Shown in pieces: positions 17,145-25,467 of a stretch of 64,000 nt of DNA. The stretch lies in contig CAVSWP010000010.1 of assembly GCA_963731665.1 (NCBI GenBank), forward strand, positions 62,001 through 126,000, read 5' to 3'. Both the position numbers and the translations under genes were made by a program. Position 1 is the first letter of the stretch; every line of letters begins with the position of its first letter. The notes under the pieces are model-generated. The model ran no database searches and was not told the DNA's origin. It saw only the letters and a list, made by a program, of their open reading frames with translations. This DNA is from Chersky-840 sp035604715 (lineage in GTDB: Bacteria; Actinomycetota; Acidimicrobiia; Acidimicrobiales; UBA8190).

Positions 17145-19439
17145 TCACATCGTTACGGGCAGTTGCGGAGCGGGCGCGACTCCGTGTGGATTGCGGCGAC
17201 GGGCGAGAACCTCGGGAAACTCGTCCGGTGGTACGGGGAACCCAAAGAAGTAGCCTTGGCCGAAGTCACAACCGGCGGCGCCAAGTTCGTCGAGCTGGGC
17301 AGGATGTTCGATGCCCTCGGCGATGACCAAGAGATCGAGGTTGTGTCCGATGCTGATGATTGACCGGACCAACGCCCGTCCCTGGTCGTTCGACTCACCG
17401 CCGAGCTCGTTGACGAATGAGCGGTCGATCTTCAGAAAGTCGATCGGGAAGCTGCGTAGGTAGGCCAACGAGGAGTACCCAGTGCCGAAGTCATCGATGG
17501 CGATGCGGACACCGAGATCCCTCAGTGTCGCCAGGCGGTGGTGGACACGAGAGGTATCGGACAGAAGAGCGCTTTCGGTCAACTCGAGGATGAGGCTCGT
17601 CGGCGGGAGGCCGCTATCGCGAAGGGCTATCTCAACATCGGCGACGAACCGGCCGTCGTAAAGCTGATGGGATGAGACGTTGACACTGACGCCCAGGTCG
17701 TGGGCTCCCGGTAGTGAGCGCCACTGCATCGTCTGCCAACATGCTTCGCGAAGTACATACCTACCAATGTCGATGATCAATCCTGTTTCTTCGGCCATGG
17801 GGATGAAGTCATCAGGTTGGACCAGACCCCGAGTCGGATGGTTCCAGCGCACGAGAGCCTCGATCGAGTGGATGGTACGAGCCTCAAGGTCGAGAATCGG
17901 CTGGTAGTGGAGAACGAGAGCCTCGTCCAGGAGCACGGCGTGCCGTAAGTCCCCATGCAGGAGGTGGCGGGCGGAGAGCTCGACTTGCATCGCCGTCTCG
18001 AACGACTTGAAGCGGTCGCGACCCGCCGATTTGGCTGCGTACATAGCAATATCGGCTCGGCAGAGAAGTTCGTCGGCGTCGAGGGCGTCAGCGGCGCTGT
18101 CGGCGATTCCAATGGATGCGCGCACGAGTATCTCGGTACCGTCGATGACGAACGGTTCTCGAACTGTGTCGAGGAGGCGCTGGGCTAGATCAACCGCATC
18201 GTGGGATCCTGCCTCATCGAGAACGATGGCGAATTCGTCCCCACCGATCCGGGCAGCCGTATCTCCTTCGCGCAGCCCCTGTTCAAAGCGCCGGCCGACT
18301 TCGACGAGAAGGAGGTCGCCCATGTCATGGCCGAGCGTGTCATTGATCATTTTGAAGCCGTCAAGGTCACAGAACAAGACGGCGACGGTGATCCCCGTTC
18401 GTCGAGATCGGGCCAATGCGTGTTCGAGACGGTCACGGAGCAAAGAGCGGTTGGCCAGGCCCGTCAAGCTGTCATGGAATGCTTGATGTTCGAGTTCATC
18501 CAGAAGCCGGTTGTGGTCGGTTACGTCACGAAAGCTCCATACGCGCCCAACCACTCTGCCGTCAACTCGCTGCGGAAGTGAATGCCGCTCAAAGACTCGA
18601 CCATCTCTGAATCGAAGTGTGTCGTCGCTCTCGGCTTCGGGGGCAGCGTACAGTTCCTCCACTTTTGCGACGAACAGCTCGGGGTGGACCAGTTGGTCCA
18701 AGACAAACTGCATGGCGGCAGCGTCGTCACGGCTGGCGAGCACCTTCTCCGGAAGGCGCCACATCTGCTCGAAGCGTGAATTGAACTGAGTGATTGCACC
18801 TGCCTCATCGACTACCAAGATGCCATCGGCTGTCGAGTCCAACGTGGCGGTGAGAAGCGACAGCGCAGAGCGGACGTCGCCGTCGGCTTTGTCCCGCTCG
18901 GCAAAGGCCAGTTCGACCTGTTCGGTCTTGGCGCCGAGCACCGACATGACAAACCCGACGCCCAAGATGCTCAGAAGTGCCAGTCCGTGTACGTAGGGCA
19001 CGGGCACATAGGTGCTCACCAGGCCAACGGCGATGGCAACCTGCCCAAGGGAAATACCGACGACAGCCCAAATCAATGTCGCGCGCCATGCTCTCATGCC
19101 GGCCAGGTCCAAGGCACGCGTCACGACGAACAAGTACCCGATCGACAGTGTTGGACCCCAACCAATGGCGTAGATGATGGCCGACACGGACAAGCTCTGG
19201 ATAGCGATCGCAAGATGGAAAGACAGTGCACTTGCATCGGGGCGGATGAAGCGACCCGTGAACTCTCCCAAGAAGCCTGCTACGGCCAAGAGGGTCAAGA
19301 GAAACCAGAGCGGGAGATGCCCAGTGAGGCCGAACCGAGACAAGACCACAAAGGCGATCCCGGTGAGAGTGCTCGGTACCACCACGCTTGTGACGCGGCC
19401 CATCCAGGCATGGACTCGCTCCGGCGCCTCCGCAGTCAC
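17145..19439 (-). CDS. Membrane GGDEF-EAL protein with PAS domain (c-di-GMP turnover)
   Basis: 764 residues. An N-terminal block of about six hydrophobic helices (1-180) is followed by a coiled linker, a PAS domain (~205-325), GGDEF (~335-490) and EAL (~505-755). The GGDEF motif is intact (RIGGDEFAIV, ~395-404) with an inhibitory-site RxxD (REGD) five residues before it. EAL is intact too: EALVRW, NVSSHQL, ELTES, DDFGTGYSS, KIDRSF and EGIE are all present. The protein may therefore both make and degrade c-di-GMP, with the PAS or membrane part choosing. It lies next to the polysaccharide block, and c-di-GMP often controls polysaccharide output, but a direct link is only inferred. Confidence 0.93.
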   Translation of the reverse strand: MTAEAPERVHAWMGRVTSVVVPSTLTGIAFVVLSRFGLTGHLPLWFLLTLLAVAGFLGEFTGRFIRPDASALSFHLAIAIQSLSVSAIIYAIGWGPTLSIGYLFVVTRALDLAGMRAWRATLIWAVVGISLGQVAIAVGLVSTYVPVPYVHGLALLSILGVGFVMSVLGAKTEQVELAFAERDKADGDVRSALSLLTATLDSTADGILVVDEAGAITQFNSRFEQMWRLPEKVLASRDDAAAMQFVLDQLVHPELFVAKVEELYAAPEAESDDTLRFRDGRVFERHSLPQRVDGRVVGRVWSFRDVTDHNRLLDELEHQAFHDSLTGLANRSLLRDRLEHALARSRRTGITVAVLFCDLDGFKMINDTLGHDMGDLLLVEVGRRFEQGLREGDTAARIGGDEFAIVLDEAGSHDAVDLAQRLLDTVREPFVIDGTEILVRASIGIADSAADALDADELLCRADIAMYAAKSAGRDRFKSFETAMQVELSARHLLHGDLRHAVLLDEALVLHYQPILDLEARTIHSIEALVRWNHPTRGLVQPDDFIPMAEETGLIIDIGRYVLREACWQTMQWRSLPGAHDLGVSVNVSSHQLYDGRFVADVEIALRDSGLPPTSLILELTESALLSDTSRVHHRLATLRDLGVRIAIDDFGTGYSSLAYLRSFPIDFLKIDRSFVNELGGESNDQGRALVRSIISIGHNLDLLVIAEGIEHPAQLDELGAAGCDFGQGYFFGFPVPPDEFPEVLARRRNPHGVAPAPQLPVTM

Positions 19440-19642
19440 CGTCCAAATATCGGAATTTCACCAGGTCACCTTGACCGACCTGCCCAATCGGTCGCCCGGT
19501 GCCGCGTTTCCCGCTTCGTTGGGCTCTGTTCCCAGATACTTGCAGTGGTCAACAAGTTGGGACGAAGCCCGGTCTCGGGGGTCGAGTGCGTCTTTGGGGT
19601 CACCCAGACACACCCGGTTGCCAGGGGAACCGGGTGTATCTG

Positions 19643-20014
19643 TCACCAGCGCTCGACGAGGTGCTCGCGCCCTGGAGGCGGCTCATAGGGCTCAGGCCAG
19701 AAGTCTGTGATCTTCGTGATCCGGCCACCGCTGACCTCGAAGAAGGCGATGGCGAGAGAAGACTCCCCGGCGAGATCCCAGCGGAACAACAGGCTGCCGT
19801 CGCGGTCATCGCCGATCACGACCAGGGGATCGATGTGCCAGTCACCCGGGTAGTCCCTGTTGAAGGTCACGTAGCGGTCGCGGCCGCGAATGCGCTCTCG
19901 AGTCTGGGGGATCTCGTAGATGACATGCGGATCGAGCAGCTGCTCGAAGGCGGGCCAGTCCCGCCGCTCCAACGTATCGGCGAAAGCGCTGACGAGGTCC
20001 TTGCCGACCGTCAT
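19643..20014 (-). CDS. SnoaL-like / NTF2-fold protein
   Basis: 123 residues in the pattern of SnoaL-like proteins: N-terminal helix with a DWPAFEQLLDPHVIYEIPQT motif, a middle RIRGRDRYVTFNRDYPG, and a strand end RITKITDFWPEPYEPP. These cone-shaped NTF2 folds act as small-molecule isomerases or hydrolases, or have unknown roles. The ATG overlaps the stop of the gene before it (ATGA), so the two are translated together. No catalytic residues can be assigned. About 200 bp without a feature lie between its stop and the GGDEF-EAL start. Confidence 0.75.
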   Translation of the reverse strand: MTVGKDLVSAFADTLERRDWPAFEQLLDPHVIYEIPQTRERIRGRDRYVTFNRDYPGDWHIDPLVVIGDDRDGSLLFRWDLAGESSLAIAFFEVSGGRITKITDFWPEPYEPPPGREHLVERW

Positions 20015-20406
20015 GGGCTCGTCGGCCGTTGGTCACGTATGGCCTGAACCAGGCCGTCGAGATCGGCGACGGTGACGGTCAAGGCAGAGTGTCCCTTATG
20101 TCGCAGGGGCGAGGGGACCGTGTGGCGAAAGTGGACACAGACACCGGCGTCGTTGTTCGTCCCGAAGGTGAGCCCATCGTCGACGAACGACATTCGTGCC
20201 CCTACGGCCGTCCACCACCGGTAGTCACGAGTGATATGGGCGTCGTCGATGTTGTCCATCGAGGTCTCGAGCTTCAAGAACCCGAACGTCGCCTTAAATC
20301 GCTGGTCGTCGGTGATGGAGACGCCGTCCCTCGGGGGCCAAAGGCCGAAGACCGCCCACATGACGGCCAGCCGGTAGTCGACGGCGTACTTGAAGAACCT
20401 AGCCAC
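20011..20406 (-). CDS. Conserved actinobacterial protein of unknown function
   Basis: 131 residues from GTG 20406. I recognise the general type (FKYAVDYRLAVMWAVFGL, TRDYRWWTAVGARMSFVDDG, GHSALTVTVADLDGLV) as a conserved actinobacterial hypothetical, but it has no assigned role. The aromatic-rich strands suggest a compact beta-barrel of PH-like appearance (weak inference). It overlaps the methyltransferase stop by 8 bp and the SnoaL-like start by 4 bp, so the three genes form one operon. Confidence 0.7.
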   Translation of the reverse strand: MARFFKYAVDYRLAVMWAVFGLWPPRDGVSITDDQRFKATFGFLKLETSMDNIDDAHITRDYRWWTAVGARMSFVDDGLTFGTNNDAGVCVHFRHTVPSPLRHKGHSALTVTVADLDGLVQAIRDQRPTSP

Positions 20407-21157
20407 GCGTCCTCGGTTCTTCGCACCGGCGGGCGATGGTGATGATCTCGGGAGTGGTATCAGTCATCGGTCTTCGGTCCCAGTCACCGAACTGCATCTC
20501 GATCGTAAGCCCAGCATCCGACAGGAAGAAAGACAGCTCCTCTTCTGACGGGAACCGCAACGTGCTCGGACTCACCTTCGGACGACTCCAATCCGGGCTT
20601 TCGAAGGTCGTGGTGAAACGAACGACCTCTCCATCGACGCTCTGGACGTCGTGTCGTCTTCGGACCACGGCACCGGCGGCATCAGTGATCTCGGTCACGT
20701 CGTCAGGCGTCCAGCTCTCCCACGCTCGAACCAAGGGGTTGCGGGTCTCGAAGACGAAGTGACCACCGTCGGTGAGGATGGAGCGGATCGTCGCCAGGGA
20801 GGCGAGGAGCTCGCCATCCTCGACGAACACCTGAAAGGCATGACCGGTCATGACGACCAAGTCGAACTCTCGGTCCCAGCCGGCCGAGGCCAGGTCGCCG
20901 AGAACCCACTCGATCCCCGGCCGCTTCCGTGCCTGCGTCAGCATCCCTTCAGCCGGATCGAGCCCGCACAACCGCCCGGTGTGGCCCGCCTCCCGGGCTT
21001 GGTGCAACAGAGCACCGGTTCCACAGCCAACGTCGAGCACCGAGTCGGCGGCCATGACCATGGGGAGGTAGAAGGCAAAGTCGGCCCTCTGTTCCCATGG
21101 GTGGAAGGCGTCGTACAACTGGGCGAGGCCGGCGTCGGAGAACAAGCGGTCCACCAC
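20399..21157 (-). CDS. Class I SAM-dependent methyltransferase
   Basis: About 252 residues from GTG 21157 (GTG 21154 is equally possible). A longer reading from 21241 would run into the divergent small gene and its strong Shine-Dalgarno, so it is rejected. Motif I is VLDVGCGTGALL; motif II LCGLDPAEGML; then DLVVMTGHAFQV and a C-terminal half with FETRNPL. The sequence resembles small-molecule methyltransferases of the UbiE/Coq5-like superfamily. Substrate unknown. First gene of the three-gene minus-strand operon. Confidence 0.85.
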   Translation of the reverse strand: MVDRLFSDAGLAQLYDAFHPWEQRADFAFYLPMVMAADSVLDVGCGTGALLHQAREAGHTGRLCGLDPAEGMLTQARKRPGIEWVLGDLASAGWDREFDLVVMTGHAFQVFVEDGELLASLATIRSILTDGGHFVFETRNPLVRAWESWTPDDVTEITDAAGAVVRRRHDVQSVDGEVVRFTTTFESPDWSRPKVSPSTLRFPSEEELSFFLSDAGLTIEMQFGDWDRRPMTDTTPEIITIARRCEEPRTRG

Positions 21158-21227
21158 GACAGCAGCCTCGCACAGCCCTCGGGGGCTCGGAAGGGCTGCG
21201 ATTCGACCACGTGACGGAGGAGGAGCG

Positions 21228-21401
21228 GTGCCGAGGCGCAAGGGTTTGAGAAGTCAGTTGTACCGGGCAGCCCGAGACCTTGGGAACGTCCAGGCTGCGC
21301 AAAAAGGTCCCAGTGCCTACGGGAAGCGCGTGGTGCGCCGCAAGGTCTATGCCAAGACCAACGGCTTTCTTGGAAAGGCACTGCGAAGCATCCTGAAGTG
21401 A
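21228..21401 (+). CDS. Small very basic conserved protein (57 residues)
   Basis: GTG 21228 to TGA 21401, preceded by a strong Shine-Dalgarno (GGAGGAGG, about 21215-21222). The product starts VPRRKGLRSQLYRAARDLGN, has a middle AYGKRVVRRKVYAKTNG and ends LGKALRSILK; about a quarter is Lys or Arg. The sequence has the look of a short conserved actinobacterial/phage-associated protein I have seen as hypothetical, not of a shadow frame. It likely binds nucleic acid or the ribosome, by charge alone. It is divergent from the methyltransferase operon and fixes that operon's start. Confidence 0.75.
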   Translation: MPRRKGLRSQLYRAARDLGNVQAAQKGPSAYGKRVVRRKVYAKTNGFLGKALRSILK

Positions 21402-21431
21402 CCCGTCACTGTCGCCCGGCTCGGTGCGCTG

Positions 21432-21839
21432 TCAACCACGCCCTGCGACCTCCTGCACCAGCCAACCGTTCCCGTCGGGATCGCTGAAGCTCAAGAAGGA
21501 GTTGTAGTCGGCGCGTTGGGGATCGGGCCCCGACACCTGACCGCCTGATTCGAAGTGGAACACCTCGCTGGCATCCACCCCCCGTTCCACCAGCTCGGCG
21601 CGGGCGGCGTCGATGTCTTGCACGACCAGGTGGAGACCCTGGACAGAGCCCGGAGCGTCGGTGTTCTTCATGATGGCGATCGAACACGCCGAGCCGGGAG
21701 GAGTCGCCTGCACGACACGAAAGTCTTCACCCGCGCTGTGGTCGACGATGAGGTCGAAGCCGGCCCCCTCCAGGTAGAAGGTCTTGGCGCGGTCGACGTC
21801 CGAGACGGGCACCACCACGAGCTCGAGCTTCCAGTCCAC
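21432..21839 (-). CDS. VOC-superfamily (glyoxalase/dioxygenase-like) protein
   Basis: 135 residues with two beta-alpha-beta-beta-beta modules: LELVVVPVSDVDRAKTFYLE at the N-terminus and GLHLVVQDIDAARAELVERG in the second half, ending FSDPDGNGWLVQEV. This is the VOC fold of glyoxalase I, bleomycin resistance and extradiol dioxygenase proteins. Usual metal ligands cannot be assigned with confidence. Substrate unknown. Separated by 30 bp from the convergent small basic gene. Confidence 0.82.
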   Translation of the reverse strand: MDWKLELVVVPVSDVDRAKTFYLEGAGFDLIVDHSAGEDFRVVQATPPGSACSIAIMKNTDAPGSVQGLHLVVQDIDAARAELVERGVDASEVFHFESGGQVSGPDPQRADYNSFLSFSDPDGNGWLVQEVAGRG

Positions 21840-21959
21840 GATGACTCCTCCTCGGCAATTCCATGTGCACGGTGTTGTGCGCGTGCTCCCGTGCCCGATG
21901 TGGGCCTCTTCTCGGAGCCCACTGTGTCACTGTTTCCGACGGTGCACGGTTTCCCCCGC

Positions 21960-22202
21960 TCATCGTCCGGACAGACCCATCTCGTCGCGCAGGCCGACGA
22001 GATCGAGGAGGGCGGTCAGGCCCGGGCTCACGTCCCGGAGGCAGATCCATCCCCCGGCTCGTCGGGCCACGACATGCCACTGTGCGATGGCGTCGACGAC
22101 GGTGAGATCGGGCTGACCGGGACCACCAACGGTCCAGCTCGTCACCTCGGTGCCGCACTGGCCCACGAGCACGACCCGACCCCACGCCTCGACGCCAGCC
22201 AC
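21960..22202 (-). CDS. Small STAS-like protein
   Basis: 80 residues from a GTG start. The pattern PDLTVVDAIAQWHVVARRAG followed by ICLRDVSPGLTALLDLVGL matches short actinobacterial STAS-like proteins, which are related to anti-sigma-factor antagonists. The phosphorylatable Ser/Thr expected after the Asp of the D(S/T) motif is not obvious (VVDAIA), so partner-switch control is doubtful. It is divergent from the Kelch gene. Confidence 0.6.
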   Translation of the reverse strand: MAGVEAWGRVVLVGQCGTEVTSWTVGGPGQPDLTVVDAIAQWHVVARRAGGWICLRDVSPGLTALLDLVGLRDEMGLSGR

Positions 22203-22251
22203 ATCAAGATGGACGAGCGGAGCGGTGTGAACTCAGCGGTGGTCGTTCCGC

Positions 22252-22257
22252 TACGTT
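22252..22257 (+). promoter_or_regulatory. Candidate -10 element TACGTT for a leaderless mRNA
   Basis: TACGTT ends 8 bases before the ATG of the Kelch/propeller gene and no Shine-Dalgarno is visible, the spacing expected for a leaderless transcript. The hexamer is only a fair match. Confidence 0.35.
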
Positions 22258-22265
22258 CCCCGTAG

Positions 22266-24515
22266 ATGCCAAGTACTGAAGGGCGGGCGCGCCCCCTGCC
22301 AGGCACCTCGGGGGCTCGGCACCTCGCCCGGTCTCGGGTCCGGACGACTTCGGTTCGCGTCCGGCGGGCACGAGCGGTCCTCGTCCTTCTCGCCGTGGTC
22401 GTCACCGGCCTCGTGATCGCCGTCCAGCTGTCTGCCTCGAACCATCCCCGCCCCAAGGCCGTTCCCGCCGTCCGACCTGCGCACCACGCCGTCCCGGTCT
22501 CCACCCCGGCGGTGGAATCGGGTCTCCTCCCGTGGAAGCTGGCCGCGCCCATCAGCCGCGTCGTGGTCCTTGCGGGCTCGGGGACCCACCTGGTTGTGAT
22601 GGGTGGGCTCACCACGGGCAACACGTCTTCGAGCGGGATCTACACCCTGGACACGGCGAACGGGTCCCTGAACCAGGTCGGCGCCCTGGTCGGGCCGCTC
22701 CACGACGCCGCCGGCGCCGTGGTCGGGGGCCAGGACGTGGTCTTCGGCGGAGGGGCCTCGACCAGTGTCGACACGGTGCAGGCCTTTCCCTCGACACCCA
22801 GCGTGGGGACCGTCGGATCAGCACCCGCCGTGGCCACCGTGGTGGGCTCGCTGCCGACGCCGCGATCCGACGCGGCCGGGGTCACCGTGGGCCCGACGAC
22901 GTATCTGGTCGGTGGGTACGACGGGACCAACCCCGACGCCGCGGTGCTCGCCACCACCGACGGTCACACGTTTCGCTCCGTGGCTTCGCTGTCCGTGCCC
23001 GTTCGCTATCCGGCGGTGACGGCGCTCGGGGGGAAGATCTACGTGTTCGGTGGCCAGGCGATCACGGGCGCCCGAGCCGGGGAGCCGACGAGCGCCATCC
23101 AGGTGATCGATCCGGTCCGCCACACGGTGTCGGTGGCCGGCCAGCTTCCCGAGCCCTTGAGCGGTGCCGTGGCGGTGACCCTCGGCGGGCACGTCTACGT
23201 GGTGGGAGGCGAGAGCACGGCGCCGCAGTCCTCGACCCCGGGGATCGGGTCCACACAGATCGGACCCAGTTCCTCCTCGAACCCCGGGGCCGGCAAGAGC
23301 GGAGCCATCACCGATCGATACGTGACGGGGGCCGGTGCCTCTGCACACCTGATGGCATCGACCTCGCCCGCGGCCACCTCCACGGTGTCGACCATCTGGG
23401 CCTTCGACCCCACCTCCGGTCGACTCGCAACGGCGGGGCATCTGCAACTCCCTGCTTCCCACGCCGGTGTGGCCGTGCTCGGCTCGACGGCGTGGCTGGT
23501 CGGAGGAGAGTCGGACGGGGCGCCGGTGAGCGCGGTGCAGATGCTCACCCCCAATGCCGCCTTCGGGACGGCGGGAGCCCCGGGGGCGGGATCTCCGTAC
23601 TTCGGGGCCAAGCTCCTCGTCGCCGACCGGGGCAACAATCGCCTCCTGCTCTTCGACGCCTCCATGAACGTGTTGTGGACGTACCCGTCGGCGACCGCAC
23701 CGACCGACCCGCTCGACTTCTACTTCCCCGACGATGCCTTTTTCATCGATAAGGGCACGGCCATCATCTCGAACCAGGAACAGAACGAGACCATCGTCGA
23801 GATCGGCTATCCGTCGGGGAAGATCCTGTGGTCCTACGGTCACCCCAAACAGGTGGGCACCGCACCGGGGTACCTGCACGAGCCCGATGACGCCTATCTC
23901 CTCAAGGACGGGCAGATCAGCGTGGCCGATGCCCAGAATTGCCGGGTCCTGATTCTCAATACCAACGGCACCGTCGCCGACCAGATCGGGACCACGGGTG
24001 TGTGCGTGCACAATCCGCCCGTGTCGATGGGATCGCCCAACGGCGACACCCCACTGGCCGACGGCAACATCCTGGTGTCGGAGATCAACGGCTCTTGGGT
24101 GAGCGAGTACACCCCGCAGGGCAAGCTGGCGTGGACCGTGCACCTCCCCATCGCCTATCCGTCCGACCCGCAGCAGATCGGGCCCGATCTCTACCTGATC
24201 GCCGACTACTCCGCGCCGGGCCAGATCCTGGAGTTCAACCGCCTCGGCCAGATCCTCTACCGCTACGACGTCGCCAGTGGTCCGGGCATGCTCGATCATC
24301 CGTCGCTGGCGGAGATGCTGCCCAGCGGAGTCCTCATGGCCAACGACGACTACCGCAATCGCATGGTGGCGTTCGACCCCGGGACCGGGGCCCTGGTGTG
24401 GCAATACGGGATCAACGATCAAGCGGGCACGGCGCCGGGCATGCTCAACACGCCGGACGGGTTCGACCTGGTCCTGCCGGACGGCTCCACTCCGACCCAC
24501 AGCGCCACCGGCTGA
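22266..24515 (+). CDS. Membrane-anchored double beta-propeller protein (Kelch-type plus PQQ/NHL-type)
   Basis: 749 residues. A basic N-terminus, then one TM helix (VLVLLAVVVTGLVIAVQL, ~38-55), then an extracytoplasmic part. The first propeller (about 85-430) shows Kelch-like blades with GG pairs (VVMGGL, DVVFGGG, YLVGGYDG, IYVFGGQ, VYVVGGE, AWLVGGE). The second (about 455-745) has blades such as LLVADRGNNRLLLFD, ISVADAQNCRVLILN and GALVWQYGIND, similar to NHL/PQQ repeats. Probably a surface ligand-binding or scaffold protein; no catalytic residues seen. It ends in a hairpin shared with the convergent PhyH gene. Confidence 0.83.
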   Translation: MPSTEGRARPLPGTSGARHLARSRVRTTSVRVRRARAVLVLLAVVVTGLVIAVQLSASNHPRPKAVPAVRPAHHAVPVSTPAVESGLLPWKLAAPISRVVVLAGSGTHLVVMGGLTTGNTSSSGIYTLDTANGSLNQVGALVGPLHDAAGAVVGGQDVVFGGGASTSVDTVQAFPSTPSVGTVGSAPAVATVVGSLPTPRSDAAGVTVGPTTYLVGGYDGTNPDAAVLATTDGHTFRSVASLSVPVRYPAVTALGGKIYVFGGQAITGARAGEPTSAIQVIDPVRHTVSVAGQLPEPLSGAVAVTLGGHVYVVGGESTAPQSSTPGIGSTQIGPSSSSNPGAGKSGAITDRYVTGAGASAHLMASTSPAATSTVSTIWAFDPTSGRLATAGHLQLPASHAGVAVLGSTAWLVGGESDGAPVSAVQMLTPNAAFGTAGAPGAGSPYFGAKLLVADRGNNRLLLFDASMNVLWTYPSATAPTDPLDFYFPDDAFFIDKGTAIISNQEQNETIVEIGYPSGKILWSYGHPKQVGTAPGYLHEPDDAYLLKDGQISVADAQNCRVLILNTNGTVADQIGTTGVCVHNPPVSMGSPNGDTPLADGNILVSEINGSWVSEYTPQGKLAWTVHLPIAYPSDPQQIGPDLYLIADYSAPGQILEFNRLGQILYRYDVASGPGMLDHPSLAEMLPSGVLMANDDYRNRMVAFDPGTGALVWQYGINDQAGTAPGMLNTPDGFDLVLPDGSTPTHSATG

Positions 24516-24559
24516 CCGGCGGCTCGGGACGGGAGACCCTCCCGCCGTGGCTCAGCCGG
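24508..24559. terminator. Candidate bidirectional terminator between convergent genes
   Basis: An outer inverted repeat CCGGCTGA (24508-24515) / TCAGCCGG (24552-24559) includes both stop codons, and an inner hairpin CGGGAG-ACC-CTCCCG lies at 24530-24544. The arrangement is symmetrical, fitting two convergent transcripts. There is no long U-tract. Confidence 0.5.
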
Positions 24560-25463
24560 GGCTCGGCTTGGCCGCCCTCCACGGTGCGAGGTCCAGGCCC
24601 GGATAGCGGCTGGCGACCCCGGCGAGCGTCTCCTCGGTCCAGAACGGGTGGCCCGGTGCGGGGAACCCCAGAGTCGTCAACTGCCGTGGCGTGGCCTGCT
24701 GCACGAAGTTGTGCCACTCGGGGGAGAACCCCTTGAAAGGCCACGCCTGGTAGCCGCCCCATTCCATGGCGGCGGGCTTGTACGAGGCGTGCAGCATGAA
24801 GCGCGCCCGGGTGGGGTCGGTGAAGTCCACCGACCGGTGGTAGACGTCGGGCCGGTAGACCACGATCGAGCCTGCCGGAGCCGAGGCGTCGTCGGGGAGG
24901 TCGTAGAGGGCGCCGTGGTCGACGAGATTCAAGGTGTGCTCCCCCACGGGGATGTGGCGGGTGAGCCGGCGGGGCACGAACCGGGTCGCCCCGTTGTGAG
25001 GGCCGACATCGTTGAGGTAGATGAACGTCTCCATCTGGTGATACCCCGCTTCCGGCCGGGGCACCGTCAGGGTGTGGTTGGGGAAGTCAGCGTGCAGCAG
25101 CTGGTTGTACTGCGAGGATTGGCGGGCGTACTTGGCCGTGGCAATGGCCAGGTACAGGCGGACGTCGTCGGTCCCGAGCAGCGCAACCGCCAGATCCATC
25201 ATCACGTCGCTGAGCACCAGGCGGTTCAGCGAACGGCTCCGGAAGGGGAACTCGGGCCAGGGCGCGTCCCAGGTCCGCCACCGCTCGAGCTCGCCGGCGC
25301 CGTCGGCGCCGTCGGCGTTCGCCATCTCGTCAGCGCCGGGAAAGACCTTGGCGATGGCCTTCTGCGCCGCCTCCAGGTCCTCATCGGGCACGGCCCGCTC
25401 GACCACGAACCATCCGTCTCGCTCCCACGCCCGCCGCTGCTCGAACGTCACGACATCACCCAT
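24552..25463 (-). CDS. PhyH-family Fe(II)/2-oxoglutarate dioxygenase
   Basis: 303 residues from ATG 25463. Phytanoyl-CoA dioxygenase-like fold: a metal-binding HAD (in LLHADFPNHT, ~125), a distal His and nearby Arg (YHRSVDFTDPTR) that would complete the 2-His-1-carboxylate site and bind 2-oxoglutarate. The N-terminus FEQRRAWERDGWFVVERAV is typical of the family. It would hydroxylate an unknown small molecule. It is the last gene of a TetR / cNMP-binding flavoprotein / PhyH operon, starting 4 bases after the flavoprotein stop. Confidence 0.88.
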   Translation of the reverse strand: MGDVVTFEQRRAWERDGWFVVERAVPDEDLEAAQKAIAKVFPGADEMANADGADGAGELERWRTWDAPWPEFPFRSRSLNRLVLSDVMMDLAVALLGTDDVRLYLAIATAKYARQSSQYNQLLHADFPNHTLTVPRPEAGYHQMETFIYLNDVGPHNGATRFVPRRLTRHIPVGEHTLNLVDHGALYDLPDDASAPAGSIVVYRPDVYHRSVDFTDPTRARFMLHASYKPAAMEWGGYQAWPFKGFSPEWHNFVQQATPRQLTTLGFPAPGHPFWTEETLAGVASRYPGLDLAPWRAAKPSPG

Positions 25464-25467
25464 AGGA

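Noticed and set aside
20399..21241. Longer methyltransferase starting at 21241
   Set aside because: The extension is Pro/Arg-rich and overlaps the divergent small gene and its Shine-Dalgarno; GTG 21157 fits the family start better.
22818..24500. Long minus-strand ORF (560 codons) opposite the Kelch gene
   Set aside because: Composition is Arg/Gly/His-rich with no recognisable domain; it mirrors the codon bias of the real plus-strand gene.
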